Below are positions 1 through 8,378 of a DNA stretch of 64,000 nucleotides, in pieces. The notes beneath the pieces were generated by a model that made no database searches, had not been told where the DNA came from, and saw nothing but the letters and a program-made list of their open reading frames with translations. The position numbers and the translations under genes were made by a program. The stretch is from Halorussus salilacus (GTDB lineage Archaea > Halobacteriota > Halobacteria > Halobacteriales > Haladaptataceae): NCBI RefSeq assembly GCF_024138125.1, contig NZ_CP099993.1, positions 1,178,001-1,242,000 on the forward strand, read 5' to 3'. Positions within the stretch are counted from its first letter, which is position 1. Every line of letters starts with the position of its first letter.

Positions 1-978
1 GTCCTCACCATCCCACTCGCCGCGTGGACGAACTCGCTCGACATATTCGTTGTCCTAACCGTCATCCCGACGCTGGCGCTTATCGACCAGTTCGTCTATC
101 CAGCCCAGAGCGCCGCGCTCCCCCGAATCGTCACCGAGGAGAATCTGGTGCAGGCAAACTCGCTGTTCTCGCTCGCGTACAAGCGCGTGGACCTCGTGTT
201 CAAAGCGGTCGGTGGCGTCCTCATCGCGATGTTCGGCGCGGTGACCCTGTACGTCTTCGACGCCGTGACGTTCCTGCTGGCGGCCGTGCTCTTCGGAAGC
301 GTCGCGATTCCGTCCGGCGGTCCCGACTCCGACCGGTCGGAAGACCGACTGAGCGAGTACCTCGACGACCTTCGTTCGGGAGTCGGCTACGTCCGGCGAA
401 CCGTTCTGACCAACATCATCGTGGGTGCCGCGGTCGCGAACTTCGTGGTCGGCGGGACGATGGCAGTACTCCCGGGATTGGCAGACCTGTGGGGCGGCCC
501 GCAGATGTACGGTCTCCTGGTGTCGGCGCTCGCGGCGGGGACCCTGCTCGGGGCGCTCGGTGCCTCGTTCCTCCACGAGGTGCGACTCGGCTACGCGCTG
601 AGCGTCTGCTTCGCCATCGCGGCTGTCGCGTTCTTCGCCGCGATGCGGGTCCCCCGCCCGTTCGCGTCAGTCGGCCTCTTCGGACTAGCTTGGATTCCGG
701 TCGGGGCGTACAACGTGCTGATGCAGACACTGCGTCAGACCGCGGTTCCCGACGATCTCCTCGGCCGCGTCACGGCAGTGTCAACGAGTGCGTCGGCGGT
801 CGCGGCACCGGTCGGGTCGTTCGTCGCGGGGAGCGCCGCGAGCGTCGTGGGTCTCGAAACCGCGCTGACCGTCGGCAGTCTCGGCTTCGCTGGGGTCGCG
901 GTACTGTTCTCGGTCCGGCGGCGACTCCGGGTGCTCCCACCCATCGGTGACGTGAGCACCGCCGACATCAAGCACTGA
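1..978 (+). CDS. MFS exporter, 5'-truncated
   Basis: Open from the first base of the window, so the start lies outside; 325 residues are visible. The protein is mostly hydrophobic, with about eight membrane segments, and resembles the MFS_3 group of drug and siderophore exporters. A cytoplasmic loop motif (PAQSAALPRIV, near visible residue 35, followed by QANSL) is characteristic of that group. The probable role is proton-driven export of a small molecule across the cytoplasmic membrane; the substrate cannot be read from sequence. The next gene on the same strand, 66 nt away, encodes the unusual 639-aa protein and has its own AT-rich promoter. An MFS permease is certain; the subgroup is likely. 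Confidence 0.85.
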   Translation, partial: VLTIPLAAWTNSLDIFVVLTVIPTLALIDQFVYPAQSAALPRIVTEENLVQANSLFSLAYKRVDLVFKAVGGVLIAMFGAVTLYVFDAVTFLLAAVLFGSVAIPSGGPDSDRSEDRLSEYLDDLRSGVGYVRRTVLTNIIVGAAVANFVVGGTMAVLPGLADLWGGPQMYGLLVSALAAGTLLGALGASFLHEVRLGYALSVCFAIAAVAFFAAMRVPRPFASVGLFGLAWIPVGAYNVLMQTLRQTAVPDDLLGRVTAVSTSASAVAAPVGSFVAGSAASVVGLETALTVGSLGFAGVAVLFSVRRRLRVLPPIGDVSTADIKH

Positions 979-1044
979 CCGCCCCGCTGAAGTTCATTTA
1001 TTTCGAATAATAATATTGTTATAGTATTGGGGTTCATCCCCGTT

Positions 1045-2964
1045 ATGGTCGTCATCTCTCCGGAAAGTGACCCGTATCGCCCGCTAGCCGAAGCCATCGC
1101 GGACGACCGTTCGGCGGAACTCGTCTCGACCGTGGAAGACGCCGCCGACGGCCCTGCGCTGTACGTCTGCCACCCCGCTTCGCTGACGCCGTCGGCCGCG
1201 CTCGCCCTACAACGGCGACTGCTGGAGGACGGTCCGCGGGGCGGCGCGTTCGGTATCGTGACCGGCCGGACGGAGAACGACGCCCGACGGCTGTACGAGC
1301 GCAAACCGCCGAACGACGAGCGCCACTGCATCCTCCTCCGAAAGGAAGACCGCGATATCCGCTCGCCCGACGAGGAAACGGTCGTCTTCGGGCGTAACGA
1401 CGCGACTGTCGGCGAGATGGAGTCGCTCGACGAGGGGGGTCTGGCGTCGCTCTCGACCATGACCGACGGCCGCTCGATACACACGTTCCTCTCGGACGGG
1501 TACCTCTGTGGCTACCCAACGGTCAGCGACTACGAGTTCGAGGAACCCACGCCGCGGTGCGTCGAGGACGGCGAGCGGAACTGCCCCCTCGACGGCGACC
1601 TGCTCCCCGCCGACCGGTTTGGCCCGTCACATGTGTTCCTCAACTCCTGTGCCTCCACGATTCCCGACACGGGCACGTACGGCCTCCCGGTTCACGTCGG
1701 GATGGGTCTGCTGACCAACGCAGTCTCGCTCATTGGCGGCTACCGGGCGATGGAGGGGCTTCCAGAGGAGACCGCGTTCCATTACGCCCTCCTGCGGGCG
1801 GGATACACCGCCGCAGAGCGGTGTTACCTCCTCAACCGGAACTCCCACGAACTCGACCTCGAAGCCTACCCCTACGTCTGCTACGGGCGGCCGGACCGGG
1901 CGGTCGGCCGACCCGCCGACCAGTCCTCCGAGGTCGAGTTGACTCGAACCGACGGCGAGTTGCGAATCGAGGCGACCGACGTGTCCGCCCACGTCGTCGA
2001 GGTCGAGGTCCCAAACGAGCGACTCCCCGACCGGACCCCGGTGCTGGTCGAGAACCGGAACGACAACCACAGCGACTGGCCACTCTACTACGCCGCGCTC
2101 CCGGGTGAGGACGTGACCCGAGTGTTCCTCTACTCGTGGGGGCGAATCGAGGCCGACCGGCTCGTCGCCGCGGTCGGCACAGGGTCGCTCGACCGGCGGC
2201 TCGGCGTCGTCCGTCGCTCGCTGTCGAACCTCCGGGGGGTCGAGGCGCTGGGTCTCACCGACCGGAAGATGAACGGACAGCTGACGAACCTCCGGAACCA
2301 GGTTCACGGCCTCGCGTCGGAGTACGACCGGCGTCGCTATCGGATGAACGCCCATCGCGCGCTCGCCGACCGGATGGAGACCGTCGAGAACGGATTGACG
2401 AACGTCCGCGACCGACTCCTCTCCGTGCTGGACGGCCGCGGACCGGGATTCCTCTCGGACGAGTACGGCGACCGCGTGCTACAGCGTTCGACCTCGGTCG
2501 CCGACGAGGAGTGTTACCACTGTGGGCGGCCGGTGTTCGTCAAGGAAGTCCGAGACCCCCAGCGGACCACCCGGCGGGAAATCGGTCTCTGTCCGCGGTG
2601 TATCAACGTCTTCGACGCGCCGAGTGTCGAGGGCGGCGCGGCGTACCCCCGTATCTACGGTGACCTGCTGTTCGAGGGGGATTCGCGCCGGACCGTCGAA
2701 ATCGAGTTCACGAATCCGGAGCCGTCGCAGATGCGCGCGACCGTCCACCCGTGGCTCTGGGCCAACCAAGACGACGTGCGCGGAAGCCCGGTGTTCGATC
2801 CCGAGACAACGACGGTCGAGTTAGCGCCGGGCGAGACGGAGACGGTAGCGTTCGAGGTCGACGTTGGGTCGGTTCCCCAAGACGCCTACACGCTCTACGC
2901 GTACGTCCTCGGAAACATGGATGTCTATCTCTCGATGCGGCGGTTGCTCGTGACCGAGGACTGA
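1045..2964 (+). CDS. Unknown 639-aa protein with caspase/CHAT-like region and C-terminal zinc ribbon
   Basis: I do not recognise a named family. The first ~230 residues alternate predicted strands and helices; a His in RSIHTFLSDGYLCG (about residue 146) and a Cys in HVFLNSCAS (about residue 202) are followed by a Gly-rich helix (GLLTNAVSLIGGYRAMEG). This order recalls the His-Cys dyad of CHAT and other caspase-fold peptidases. A helical, probably coiled-coil part lies around residues 400-470. Near residue 495 two CxxC pairs (CYHCG and CPRC) suggest a zinc ribbon, followed by a beta-rich tail that may be an Ig-like domain. ATG 1045 was chosen over TTG 1027 because an AT-rich TATA region lies about 25 nt upstream. 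It follows the MFS exporter; function unproven. Confidence 0.75.
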   Translation: MVVISPESDPYRPLAEAIADDRSAELVSTVEDAADGPALYVCHPASLTPSAALALQRRLLEDGPRGGAFGIVTGRTENDARRLYERKPPNDERHCILLRKEDRDIRSPDEETVVFGRNDATVGEMESLDEGGLASLSTMTDGRSIHTFLSDGYLCGYPTVSDYEFEEPTPRCVEDGERNCPLDGDLLPADRFGPSHVFLNSCASTIPDTGTYGLPVHVGMGLLTNAVSLIGGYRAMEGLPEETAFHYALLRAGYTAAERCYLLNRNSHELDLEAYPYVCYGRPDRAVGRPADQSSEVELTRTDGELRIEATDVSAHVVEVEVPNERLPDRTPVLVENRNDNHSDWPLYYAALPGEDVTRVFLYSWGRIEADRLVAAVGTGSLDRRLGVVRRSLSNLRGVEALGLTDRKMNGQLTNLRNQVHGLASEYDRRRYRMNAHRALADRMETVENGLTNVRDRLLSVLDGRGPGFLSDEYGDRVLQRSTSVADEECYHCGRPVFVKEVRDPQRTTRREIGLCPRCINVFDAPSVEGGAAYPRIYGDLLFEGDSRRTVEIEFTNPEPSQMRATVHPWLWANQDDVRGSPVFDPETTTVELAPGETETVAFEVDVGSVPQDAYTLYAYVLGNMDVYLSMRRLLVTED

Positions 2965-3666
2965 CTACCACTCGATGGGTTCCTTATCGCGCCAGAACTG
3001 CCCGCTCGGAGCGTCCGGTCGGAAGCGGGCCAGCCAGACCGGCGTTTCGATGCCCTCCTCGACGGTTCGGGGCGCGTCGTTCCCGCCCATGTCGGTCCGC
3101 ACCCATCCGGGGTCGGCGACGTTCGCTATCAGTCCCTCGTCGCCGTATTCGCCGTCGAGATAGGCGGTAAAGCCGTTCAGCGCGGTCTTGGATACGCGGT
3201 AGGCGGGCGAACCGCCCCGCTCCATCTCATCGCTGAACTTCCCCATCACGCTCGACATGCCGACGACGCGAGCGCCCTCACGTTCGAGCAGGAGCGGGAG
3301 CGCGCACCTCGTGACGTGCATCGGGCCACGGAGGTTCGTCGTCAGCGCCCGATTTACTCCGTCAGGATTGGCCTCGTGAAGCGCTTCATCCGGGCCGCCG
3401 ATGGCGGCATTGTTGATGAGAACGTCGAGATGGCCGTGTTCGTCCCGAATGCGAGCCATCGCGGCCTCGATGTCCTCGTCGTCGGTCACGTCCAACTGAA
3501 GTGGACGACAGTCGTCCGACGTTACGTCGTCGGGACGGCGCGCACCCGCGTACACGGTTGCGCCGAGGTCGGCCAAGCGTTCGGCGATGTGCCTGCCCAT
3601 GCCCCTGTTCGCCCCGGTCACGAGCGCTACCTGCCCGTCGAGAGAATCGTACGTCTCGATACCCAT
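2965..3666 (-). CDS. Short-chain dehydrogenase/reductase
   Basis: A 233-residue classical SDR, cytoplasmic, expected to oxidise or reduce a hydroxyl/keto group with NAD(P). The cofactor motif TGANRGMG is at residues 17-24, the structural NNAA motif near residue 87, and the catalytic Ser and YxxxK (SSVMG, later YRVSK) near residues 135-155. Length is typical of minimal SDRs. It is convergent with the 639-aa protein, whose stop ends only 1 nt from this gene's stop. Downstream of the HxlR regulator on the same strand but separated by 171 bp, so co-transcription is uncertain. The substrate is not predictable from sequence. Confidence 0.9.
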   Translation of the reverse strand: MGIETYDSLDGQVALVTGANRGMGRHIAERLADLGATVYAGARRPDDVTSDDCRPLQLDVTDDEDIEAAMARIRDEHGHLDVLINNAAIGGPDEALHEANPDGVNRALTTNLRGPMHVTRCALPLLLEREGARVVGMSSVMGKFSDEMERGGSPAYRVSKTALNGFTAYLDGEYGDEGLIANVADPGWVRTDMGGNDAPRTVEEGIETPVWLARFRPDAPSGQFWRDKEPIEW

Positions 3667-3837
3667 ATCGGCCCGTGGTTTTCAATCTTAATATTAATAT
3701 CTATATTTGCCGGAACAGACAGAGTTCACGGGAACACGTTCCGTGTTTAAACCCATGAAAGCCGACCGAGGGGACAGGTATGAGAGTGTGTAACAGTATT
3801 AATATCTTCCCGAGCGGCCGGTCGGCCACCAACAGCG

Positions 3838-4248
3838 CTACGAGACGCCGCCGTCGGCGTCCTCGGCGGCGGCGAGGTGTCGCTCGCCCCACGCGGCCAT
3901 GCTCTCGATGACCGGGCGGAGCGACGCGCCGCGGTCGGTCAGCGAGTACTCGACCCGCACGGGCTTTTCGTTCACTATCTCGCGGTTCACCAGCGCCTTC
4001 TCGCCGAGGTCTTCGAGGCTGTCCGAGAGCACCTTGCTGGAGATGCCGTCGACGTCGTGCTTGAGTTCGTTGAACCCCATCGGCCCGCCGTCGAGCAGGC
4101 GGTGGATGACCACCGGGTGCCACTTCTTGCCGAGGATGGTCGCGGTCGCGGTGACCGCACACCACTCCTCGCCCGCGCACCACACCGCCAGCGGTTCGTC
4201 GGCGTCCGGGTCGTCGCCAGCGTCGGAGTCGCGGTCGGCGTCGCTCAT
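3838..4248 (-). CDS. HxlR-family winged-helix regulator
   Basis: A 136-residue protein. After an acidic N-terminal tail comes the HxlR (DUF24) winged helix: the conserved ILGKKWHPVVIHRLL helix, GFNELKHDVDGISSKVLSDSL as recognition segment, and the wing ending in VEYSLTDRG. These proteins bind operator DNA as dimers and often sense redox state or small electrophiles. A Cys pair-like segment (WCAGEEWCAV) precedes the first helix and could be redox active. ATG 4248 was chosen because the acidic tail begins there and no homologous sequence extends upstream. It is divergent from the cation antiporter gene and upstream of the SDR; either could be its target, which is inference. Confidence 0.85.
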   Translation of the reverse strand: MSDADRDSDAGDDPDADEPLAVWCAGEEWCAVTATATILGKKWHPVVIHRLLDGGPMGFNELKHDVDGISSKVLSDSLEDLGEKALVNREIVNEKPVRVEYSLTDRGASLRPVIESMAAWGERHLAAAEDADGGVS

Positions 4249-4410
4249 GTCGGGAGCCACGCGGGCGCGGTCCAAATAGTTACCTCCTCGTATCGACTTA
4301 CCTTCGGTAATCCCGTTCGGCGACTCGCGACTCGCACATCCCACCCGGGTTCGCTCGTTCCCCTCCGACACCCCACATCCCTTTCCGCGCGTCGGACGTA
4401 TCCCACACCG

Positions 4411-5421
4411 ATGCTCGGTGTCTTGGTCGATCTGGCGGTGATCGCGGGGAGCGTCCTCGCGCTCTGGTACGGCGCGACGGCGTTCGTGGAGGCGGCCTCG
4501 CTGGTCGCGCGCCGGGTCGGACTCTCCGAACTCGTCGTGGGCCTGACCGTGGTGGCGGTCGGCACCTCGACGCCCGAACTCCTCGTGACCCTCGACGCCG
4601 CGGTGGTCGGCCGGACCGGCGTGGCGGTCGGCAACGTCGTCGGGTCGAACGTGTTCAACCTCGGTCTGCTGGTGGGTGCGGTCGCGGTGTTCGCGCCCGT
4701 GCCGACCGGCCGGACGCTGGTGTATCAGGACGGGGTCGCGGTCGTCGCCGCGACCCTGCTCACGACCGCGCTGGTCGCCGACGGGACCCTCTCGCGGGTC
4801 GAAGGCGTCGGCCTGCTCGTCGTCTACGCGACCTACGTCCTCGTGCTGATTCGGCGGGGGAGCGGTTCCGAGGCCGCGCTCTCGGCCGACGGGTCGGCCG
4901 AGAGCGCCGCGTCCGGCGGGACGACCGTCTCGACCGGCGAGTCGGCCGACTCGCCGGTCGAGACGGTCGCGGAGGCGGTCTCTCCCCGACACCTCCTCCG
5001 GGGCGTCGTCGGGTTCGGCCTGCTGGTTGGCGGGGCCCACCTGCTCGTGGAGTCGTCGGCCGACCTCGCGCGACTCGTGGGCGTCTCCGAGTGGGCCATC
5101 GGGGCGACCGTGGTGGCGGTCGGCACCTCGACGCCCGAACTCGCGACATCGATGGCGGCCTCGGCGAGCGGTCGCCACGAGGTCTCGATAGGCAACCTCG
5201 TCGGGAGCAACGTCTTCAATCTGCTCGGGGCACTCGGCGCGACCGCCGCGATTCGGCCCGTTCAGGTGACCGGCGACGCGTGGACCGGGCTACTGTGGCT
5301 CTGCGCGCAGATGGCGGTCGTCGTTGTGCTGTTCCGGACGGGCTGGCGACTCTCGCGGGCGGAGGGCGCGCTCCTCGCCGCCGGAACGCTGGCGTGGTGG
5401 GCCGCGAGCGTCGCCGGGTGA
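4411..5421 (+). CDS. Calcium/sodium antiporter (CaxA/YrbG-type)
   Basis: A 336-residue membrane protein made of two homologous halves, each with the alpha-repeat of the Na+/Ca2+ exchanger family. The first half has VGTSTPELLVTL and GNVVGSNVFNLG; the second has VGTSTPELATSM and GNLVGSNVFNLL. The Glu and Asn residues in these repeats coordinate the cation. The halves are joined by a variable acidic and Ser/Thr-rich cytoplasmic loop (about residues 150-190). It should exchange Na+ (or H+) for Ca2+ across the cell membrane. The gene is divergent from the HxlR regulator and 74 nt upstream of the AIR-synthase-like gene on the same strand. Confidence 0.93.
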   Translation: MLGVLVDLAVIAGSVLALWYGATAFVEAASLVARRVGLSELVVGLTVVAVGTSTPELLVTLDAAVVGRTGVAVGNVVGSNVFNLGLLVGAVAVFAPVPTGRTLVYQDGVAVVAATLLTTALVADGTLSRVEGVGLLVVYATYVLVLIRRGSGSEAALSADGSAESAASGGTTVSTGESADSPVETVAEAVSPRHLLRGVVGFGLLVGGAHLLVESSADLARLVGVSEWAIGATVVAVGTSTPELATSMAASASGRHEVSIGNLVGSNVFNLLGALGATAAIRPVQVTGDAWTGLLWLCAQMAVVVVLFRTGWRLSRAEGALLAAGTLAWWAASVAG

Positions 5422-5495
5422 GGCGGGTCGCCCGCCGTAGCGTCGGTCAGGCGCGAACCACCACGGATTTGGCGACTCCGGCGCAATTGCCGTCG

Positions 5496-6515
5496 ATGAC
5501 CGACCTCGGCAAGGTGGACGGGGCGTTCTTCGACGAGTACATCTACCCGAACCTCGGGGCCGACCGCGCCGACGTGAGCCTCGGCCCGCGACACGGCGTC
5601 GACTTCGGCGTCGTGGACGTGGGCGGGCGCGCGGTCGTGCTGGCGAGCGACCCGCTCTCGCTGACGCCCGCGCTCGGGTTCGAGCGGGCGGCGTGGTTCG
5701 CGGTCCACGTCGCGCTCGCCGATGCCGCGGTGTCCGGTATCCCGCCGACCCACCTCGCGGTCACCTTCACCCTCCCGCCGGAGATGACCGACGACCAGTT
5801 CCGCACCGTCTGGGAGACGTTCGACCGCGAGGCCCGCGAGTTGGGGGTGAGCATCGTGACCGGCCACACCGCCCGCTACGGCGGGTGTTCGTACCCGTGG
5901 GTCGGCGGCGCGACCGCGCTGGCGGTGGGCGACCACGACGACCTCGTGCGCCCCGACGGCGCGACCTCGGGCGACCGCCTGCTCGTGACGAAGGGGCCAG
6001 GTATCGAGGTCGCTGGCTTCCTCGTGACGCTGTTCGAGGACGCGGTCGACCTCCCCGAATCGACGATTCGGGACGCCACGGAGCGGTTCTGGGACATGAG
6101 CCCGGTCCGCGACGCCCTGACCGCCGCGGCGGCCGGACCGGTCACCGCGATGCACGACGTGACCGAGGGCGGTCTGCGGGGCGCGCTGGTCGAGTTCGCC
6201 GCAGCCGGTGGGGTGCGCCTCGACGTGGACTCCGCGGAAGTGCCCCTCCTCCCGGGCGTCCGGGAGGCCTGCGAGTTCTTCGATATCGACCCGTGGGACG
6301 CCACCAGCGAGGGGACCCTGCTGATTTCGGTCGAGTCGTCGGGCGTCGAGGCGGTGCTGTCGGCGCTGGACGCCGAGGGGATTCCGGCGGCCGAAATCGG
6401 CGAGGTCCGGGAGGGGTCGGGCGCGTTCGTGGACGGCGAGCGCGTCGAACCGCCCGAGGCCGACCCCTCGTGGGCGGTCTTCGAGGAGTACGCCGAGCGG
6501 GTCGGCTTGGAGTGA
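5496..6515 (+). CDS. AIR synthase-related protein (HypE/ThiL/SelD fold)
   Basis: A 339-residue cytoplasmic protein of the PurM/HypE superfamily, which binds ATP and acts on phosphorylated or carbamoylated small substrates. The N-terminal half carries the dimer-forming domain with VVLASDPLS (Asp for Mg-ATP) and SGIPPTHLAVTFTLP; a second conserved block reads VTGHTARYGGCSYPWVGG. The C-terminal half has LLVTKGPGIE and AMHDVTEGGLRGAL, the motif shared by HypE, ThiL and SelD. The exact reaction is not determined; archaeal members are often annotated only as AIR-synthase family. No hydrogenase, thiamine or selenium genes are adjacent. ATG 5496 fits the N-terminal alignment. Confidence 0.85.
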   Translation: MTDLGKVDGAFFDEYIYPNLGADRADVSLGPRHGVDFGVVDVGGRAVVLASDPLSLTPALGFERAAWFAVHVALADAAVSGIPPTHLAVTFTLPPEMTDDQFRTVWETFDREARELGVSIVTGHTARYGGCSYPWVGGATALAVGDHDDLVRPDGATSGDRLLVTKGPGIEVAGFLVTLFEDAVDLPESTIRDATERFWDMSPVRDALTAAAAGPVTAMHDVTEGGLRGALVEFAAAGGVRLDVDSAEVPLLPGVREACEFFDIDPWDATSEGTLLISVESSGVEAVLSALDAEGIPAAEIGEVREGSGAFVDGERVEPPEADPSWAVFEEYAERVGLE

Positions 6516-6576
6516 GTCGAAACCCCCCCCCCCCGACGTGTTGGGTCCACGATTCGAACGTATCCGACAGCGAGAC

Positions 6577-6606
6577 GCTAGCTACTCCCGGTACATAGAG
6601 GACCGC
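6577..6606 (+). repeat. CTAGCTACT repeat, copy 1
   Basis: The core GCTAGCTACTCCCGGTACAT continues with AGAGGACCGC. Closely related sequence recurs inverted at 6970-6999 and at 35881-35920. Followed here by CACAGCAC-type simple repeats, as is the 35.9-kb copy. Confidence 0.7.
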
Positions 6607-6784
6607 GACCGCACAGCACGGCATAGCACAGCACAGCACCGCAACCGCGCCCCCGTTCCTCCCCGCCGCGCGCTCGCCGAGGGCGAGCGCCCGGCGCGTC
6701 CCGTGGTTGGGACAGTCTCCGAAGCGCCGGACCGACTGGCCCCCGACACGCCCGACTCGTCCGGGCCTCCGCGGTCGGGACGCA

Positions 6785-6813
6785 CTCGCGGGCCTCCGTC
6801 GGAGGCCCGCGAG
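6785..6813. terminator. GC-rich perfect hairpin in convergent spacer
   Basis: A 14-bp perfect inverted repeat (left arm 6785-6798, one-base spacer, right arm 6800-6813; core GGGCCTCCG/CGGAGGCCC). It lies between two convergent genes, so a role in ending transcription or stabilising the 3' end is plausible, but there is no U-run on either side and archaeal termination usually needs one. Similar hairpins recur elsewhere in the window. Confidence 0.4.
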
Positions 6814-6969
6814 CGGGGAGGTCCGGGGACCCCTCGGCGGTCTGCTTAGTAGCGCGAAGCAGATCTCGGAAGTCGCAGCCCGCGTAGCAGCGCGAGCAGG
6901 AACGTCTTCCGGCGGATGAAGGGCGAGGGAGGAGAGCGACCGAAGGGAGTGAGCGCCGACCGAGGGCTT

Positions 6970-6999
6970 CTCTCTTCTAGGTAACGGCAGTAGCTAGCT
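6970..6999 (-). repeat. CTAGCTACT repeat, copy 2
   Basis: Read on the minus strand this is GCTAGCTACTGCCGTTACCT followed by AGAAGAGAGA, matching copy 1 in the first ten bases and most of the next fifteen. It is inverted relative to copy 1 and lies about 100 bp past the thioredoxin stop. Confidence 0.65.
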
Positions 7000-7101
7000 T
7001 CACGCCGGGAAAGTTCGGTCTCGATACGAAAGTGACACCGACGAATAGCGAATCTGTCGAAAAAATCTCGACACGAAACCGGGCGATTCCGACTTACGTT
7101 C

Positions 7102-7368
7102 TCACGCGCCCGCTTTTTCGAGCGCGGATTCGAGCTCCTCGCGCTGGGTGACGCCGACGAACCGCTCGACGATGCCGTCGTCGTTCTCGACCACGATGGT
7201 CGGAATCGACCGGACCTGATACTCGTTGGCCACGTCCTGATGCTCGTCGACGTCGATCTTCTCGAACTCGACCTCGTCCCAGTCGGCCTCCATCTCTTCG
7301 AGGATGGGGTCCTGAGTCTTGCACGGGCCACACCAGTCGGCGTAGAAGTCCTTCAGCGTGACAGTCAT
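7102..7368 (-). CDS. Short thioredoxin-family protein
   Basis: An 88-residue cytoplasmic thiol-disulfide oxidoreductase. The active site WCGPCK lies at residues 11-16, and the cis-proline segment RSIPTIVV near residue 53. The protein begins almost directly at the active-site strand (MTVTLKDFYADWCGPC), so the first strand and helix of classical thioredoxin are missing; it is nearer in size to the short archaeal glutaredoxin-like thioredoxins. ATG 7368 was preferred over an upstream start at 7404, whose extra residues (MRAAQVHSPRPP) look unlike coding sequence. It is transcribed divergently from the Sec61-beta gene. Confidence 0.9.
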   Translation of the reverse strand: MTVTLKDFYADWCGPCKTQDPILEEMEADWDEVEFEKIDVDEHQDVANEYQVRSIPTIVVENDDGIVERFVGVTQREELESALEKAGA

Positions 7369-7532
7369 TGGTGGTCTGGGCGAGTGTACCTGCGCCGCGC
7401 GCATAAGGGTTTCCCACCGCCGCGTGCTTGCCGCAATCGGAGCGCGCCCGACCCCAGCGCCGGGACCGAAACGCGCCGGAGGACCCGGGGCGCTCCGAAA
7501 GGTTTAGGCGGCGGGAAACCGGACCATCGCAC

Positions 7533-7697
7533 ATGAGCAGTGGCCAGAACTCCGGCGGGCTGATGTCCAGCGCCGGACTCGTCCGGTACTTCGACGCCGA
7601 GGATCGCAACGCCATCACCATCGACCCCAAGACCGTCGTGGCCTTCGGCGTCCTCTTCGGCGTCTTCGTCAAGCTCCTCAACGTCCTCGCGCTGTAG
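7533..7697 (+). CDS. Preprotein translocase subunit Sec61-beta
   Basis: A 54-residue tail-anchored membrane protein, the beta (SecG-equivalent) subunit of the archaeal SecYEbeta channel. The cytoplasmic half carries the conserved segment [20 protein letters not shown] (residues 8-27), then a single transmembrane helix ([18 protein letters not shown]). Length and layout match haloarchaeal Sec61-beta. ATG 7533 is preceded by a TATA-like GGTTTAGG about 30 nt upstream, so the transcript is probably leaderless. It stands alone between the thioredoxin gene and a small membrane-protein gene. Confidence 0.95.
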   Translation: MSSGQNSGGLMSSAGLVRYFDAEDRNAITIDPKTVVAFGVLFGVFVKLLNVLAL

Positions 7698-7752
7698 GCG
7701 TCCCGGGGCGTCCGGCCGACAGGGATAACCGGGTCGCGGTCGGCGTCCCTCC

Positions 7753-8319
7753 ATGCGACTCTCTCCGTTCAGTTCCCGCGAGACCGATTCCGCGAGCGGC
7801 GCGACCGACAAATCCGACGCGACCGGCGCGACGGCCGAACGGGGGGCGAAGCGCCGACCGGTCGTCGAGGGCCTGAAGGGCGGTCTCGTCGCCACGCTCG
7901 TGATGACCAGCTACCGGCTCCCGATAGCCCGCTCGCTGCCGCCGACCGCGGAGTTCTGGTCGAGGTACGTCGCCGGGGGCGACCCCGCCGACCACCCGGT
8001 GACCGCCCTCGCCCTCCACCTACTCTACGGCACCGTCGGCGGCGGGGTCTTCGGCGCGCTCGGGTCCTCGTCGGCGCGTCGGGCCAGTCGGCCCGACGCG
8101 CCGACCAGCGGGCAGAGGACCGCCCGGAGCGAACTGGTCGGCCTGCTCGAAGGCGTCGGCTACGCGCTCGCGCTCTCTGCGTTCGGCGAGCGCGTCGTGC
8201 TCGGCCGGGTCCTCGGCATGGACCTCGACCGCGACGAGTCGCTGGTCTTCCACGTCGGCCACCTCGTCTACGGGCTGACCCTCGGGACGTGGGTCGGGTC
8301 CCGGACCGGCGCGAAGTAG
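7753..8319 (+). CDS. Hypothetical membrane protein
   Basis: A 188-residue protein I cannot assign. The first ~40 residues are polar and rich in Ser, Thr and Ala. A conserved-looking membrane-associated stretch follows (VVEGLKGGLVATLVMTSYRL, then ADHPVTALALHLLYGTVGGG), with further hydrophobic segments near residues 130 and 170. Three or four membrane passes are likely. It lies 55 nt after Sec61-beta and 59 nt before pdxT, all on the same strand, but the spacers are long enough for separate promoters. Function unknown. Confidence 0.75.
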   Translation: MRLSPFSSRETDSASGATDKSDATGATAERGAKRRPVVEGLKGGLVATLVMTSYRLPIARSLPPTAEFWSRYVAGGDPADHPVTALALHLLYGTVGGGVFGALGSSSARRASRPDAPTSGQRTARSELVGLLEGVGYALALSAFGERVVLGRVLGMDLDRDESLVFHVGHLVYGLTLGTWVGSRTGAK

Positions 8320-8378
8320 GGCGCGAGCCGAATCGACGAGACGGACCCTTTTTGCGCCCCGACTCCCTACCCGCGCCC

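Larger units (their letters stand above)
6516..7101. other. Convergent gene-free region with repeats
   Basis: This 586-bp stretch lies between the stops of the AIR-synthase-like gene (+) and the thioredoxin gene (-). Small open frames are compositional and show no protein-like sequence. It holds a run of twelve C (6523-6534), a CTAGCTACT-type repeat at 6577-6606 (+) with a second inverted copy at 6970-6999 (-), a CACAGCAC-rich stretch at 6611-6645, and a perfect hairpin at 6785-6813. The two CTAGCTACT copies bound about 420 bp, which gives the interval the layout of a small inverted-repeat element, but no transposase is present. Confidence 0.6.

Noticed and set aside
6523-6534. Run of twelve C
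   Set aside because: A homopolymer in a spacer can be a slippage or sequencing feature and has no gene to switch by phase variation.
6541-6575. tRNA 3'-end-like word (GTTCGAATCGTGGACCCA on the minus strand)
   Set aside because: The T-stem does not pair well and no matching acceptor or anticodon arm is present upstream; likely chance.
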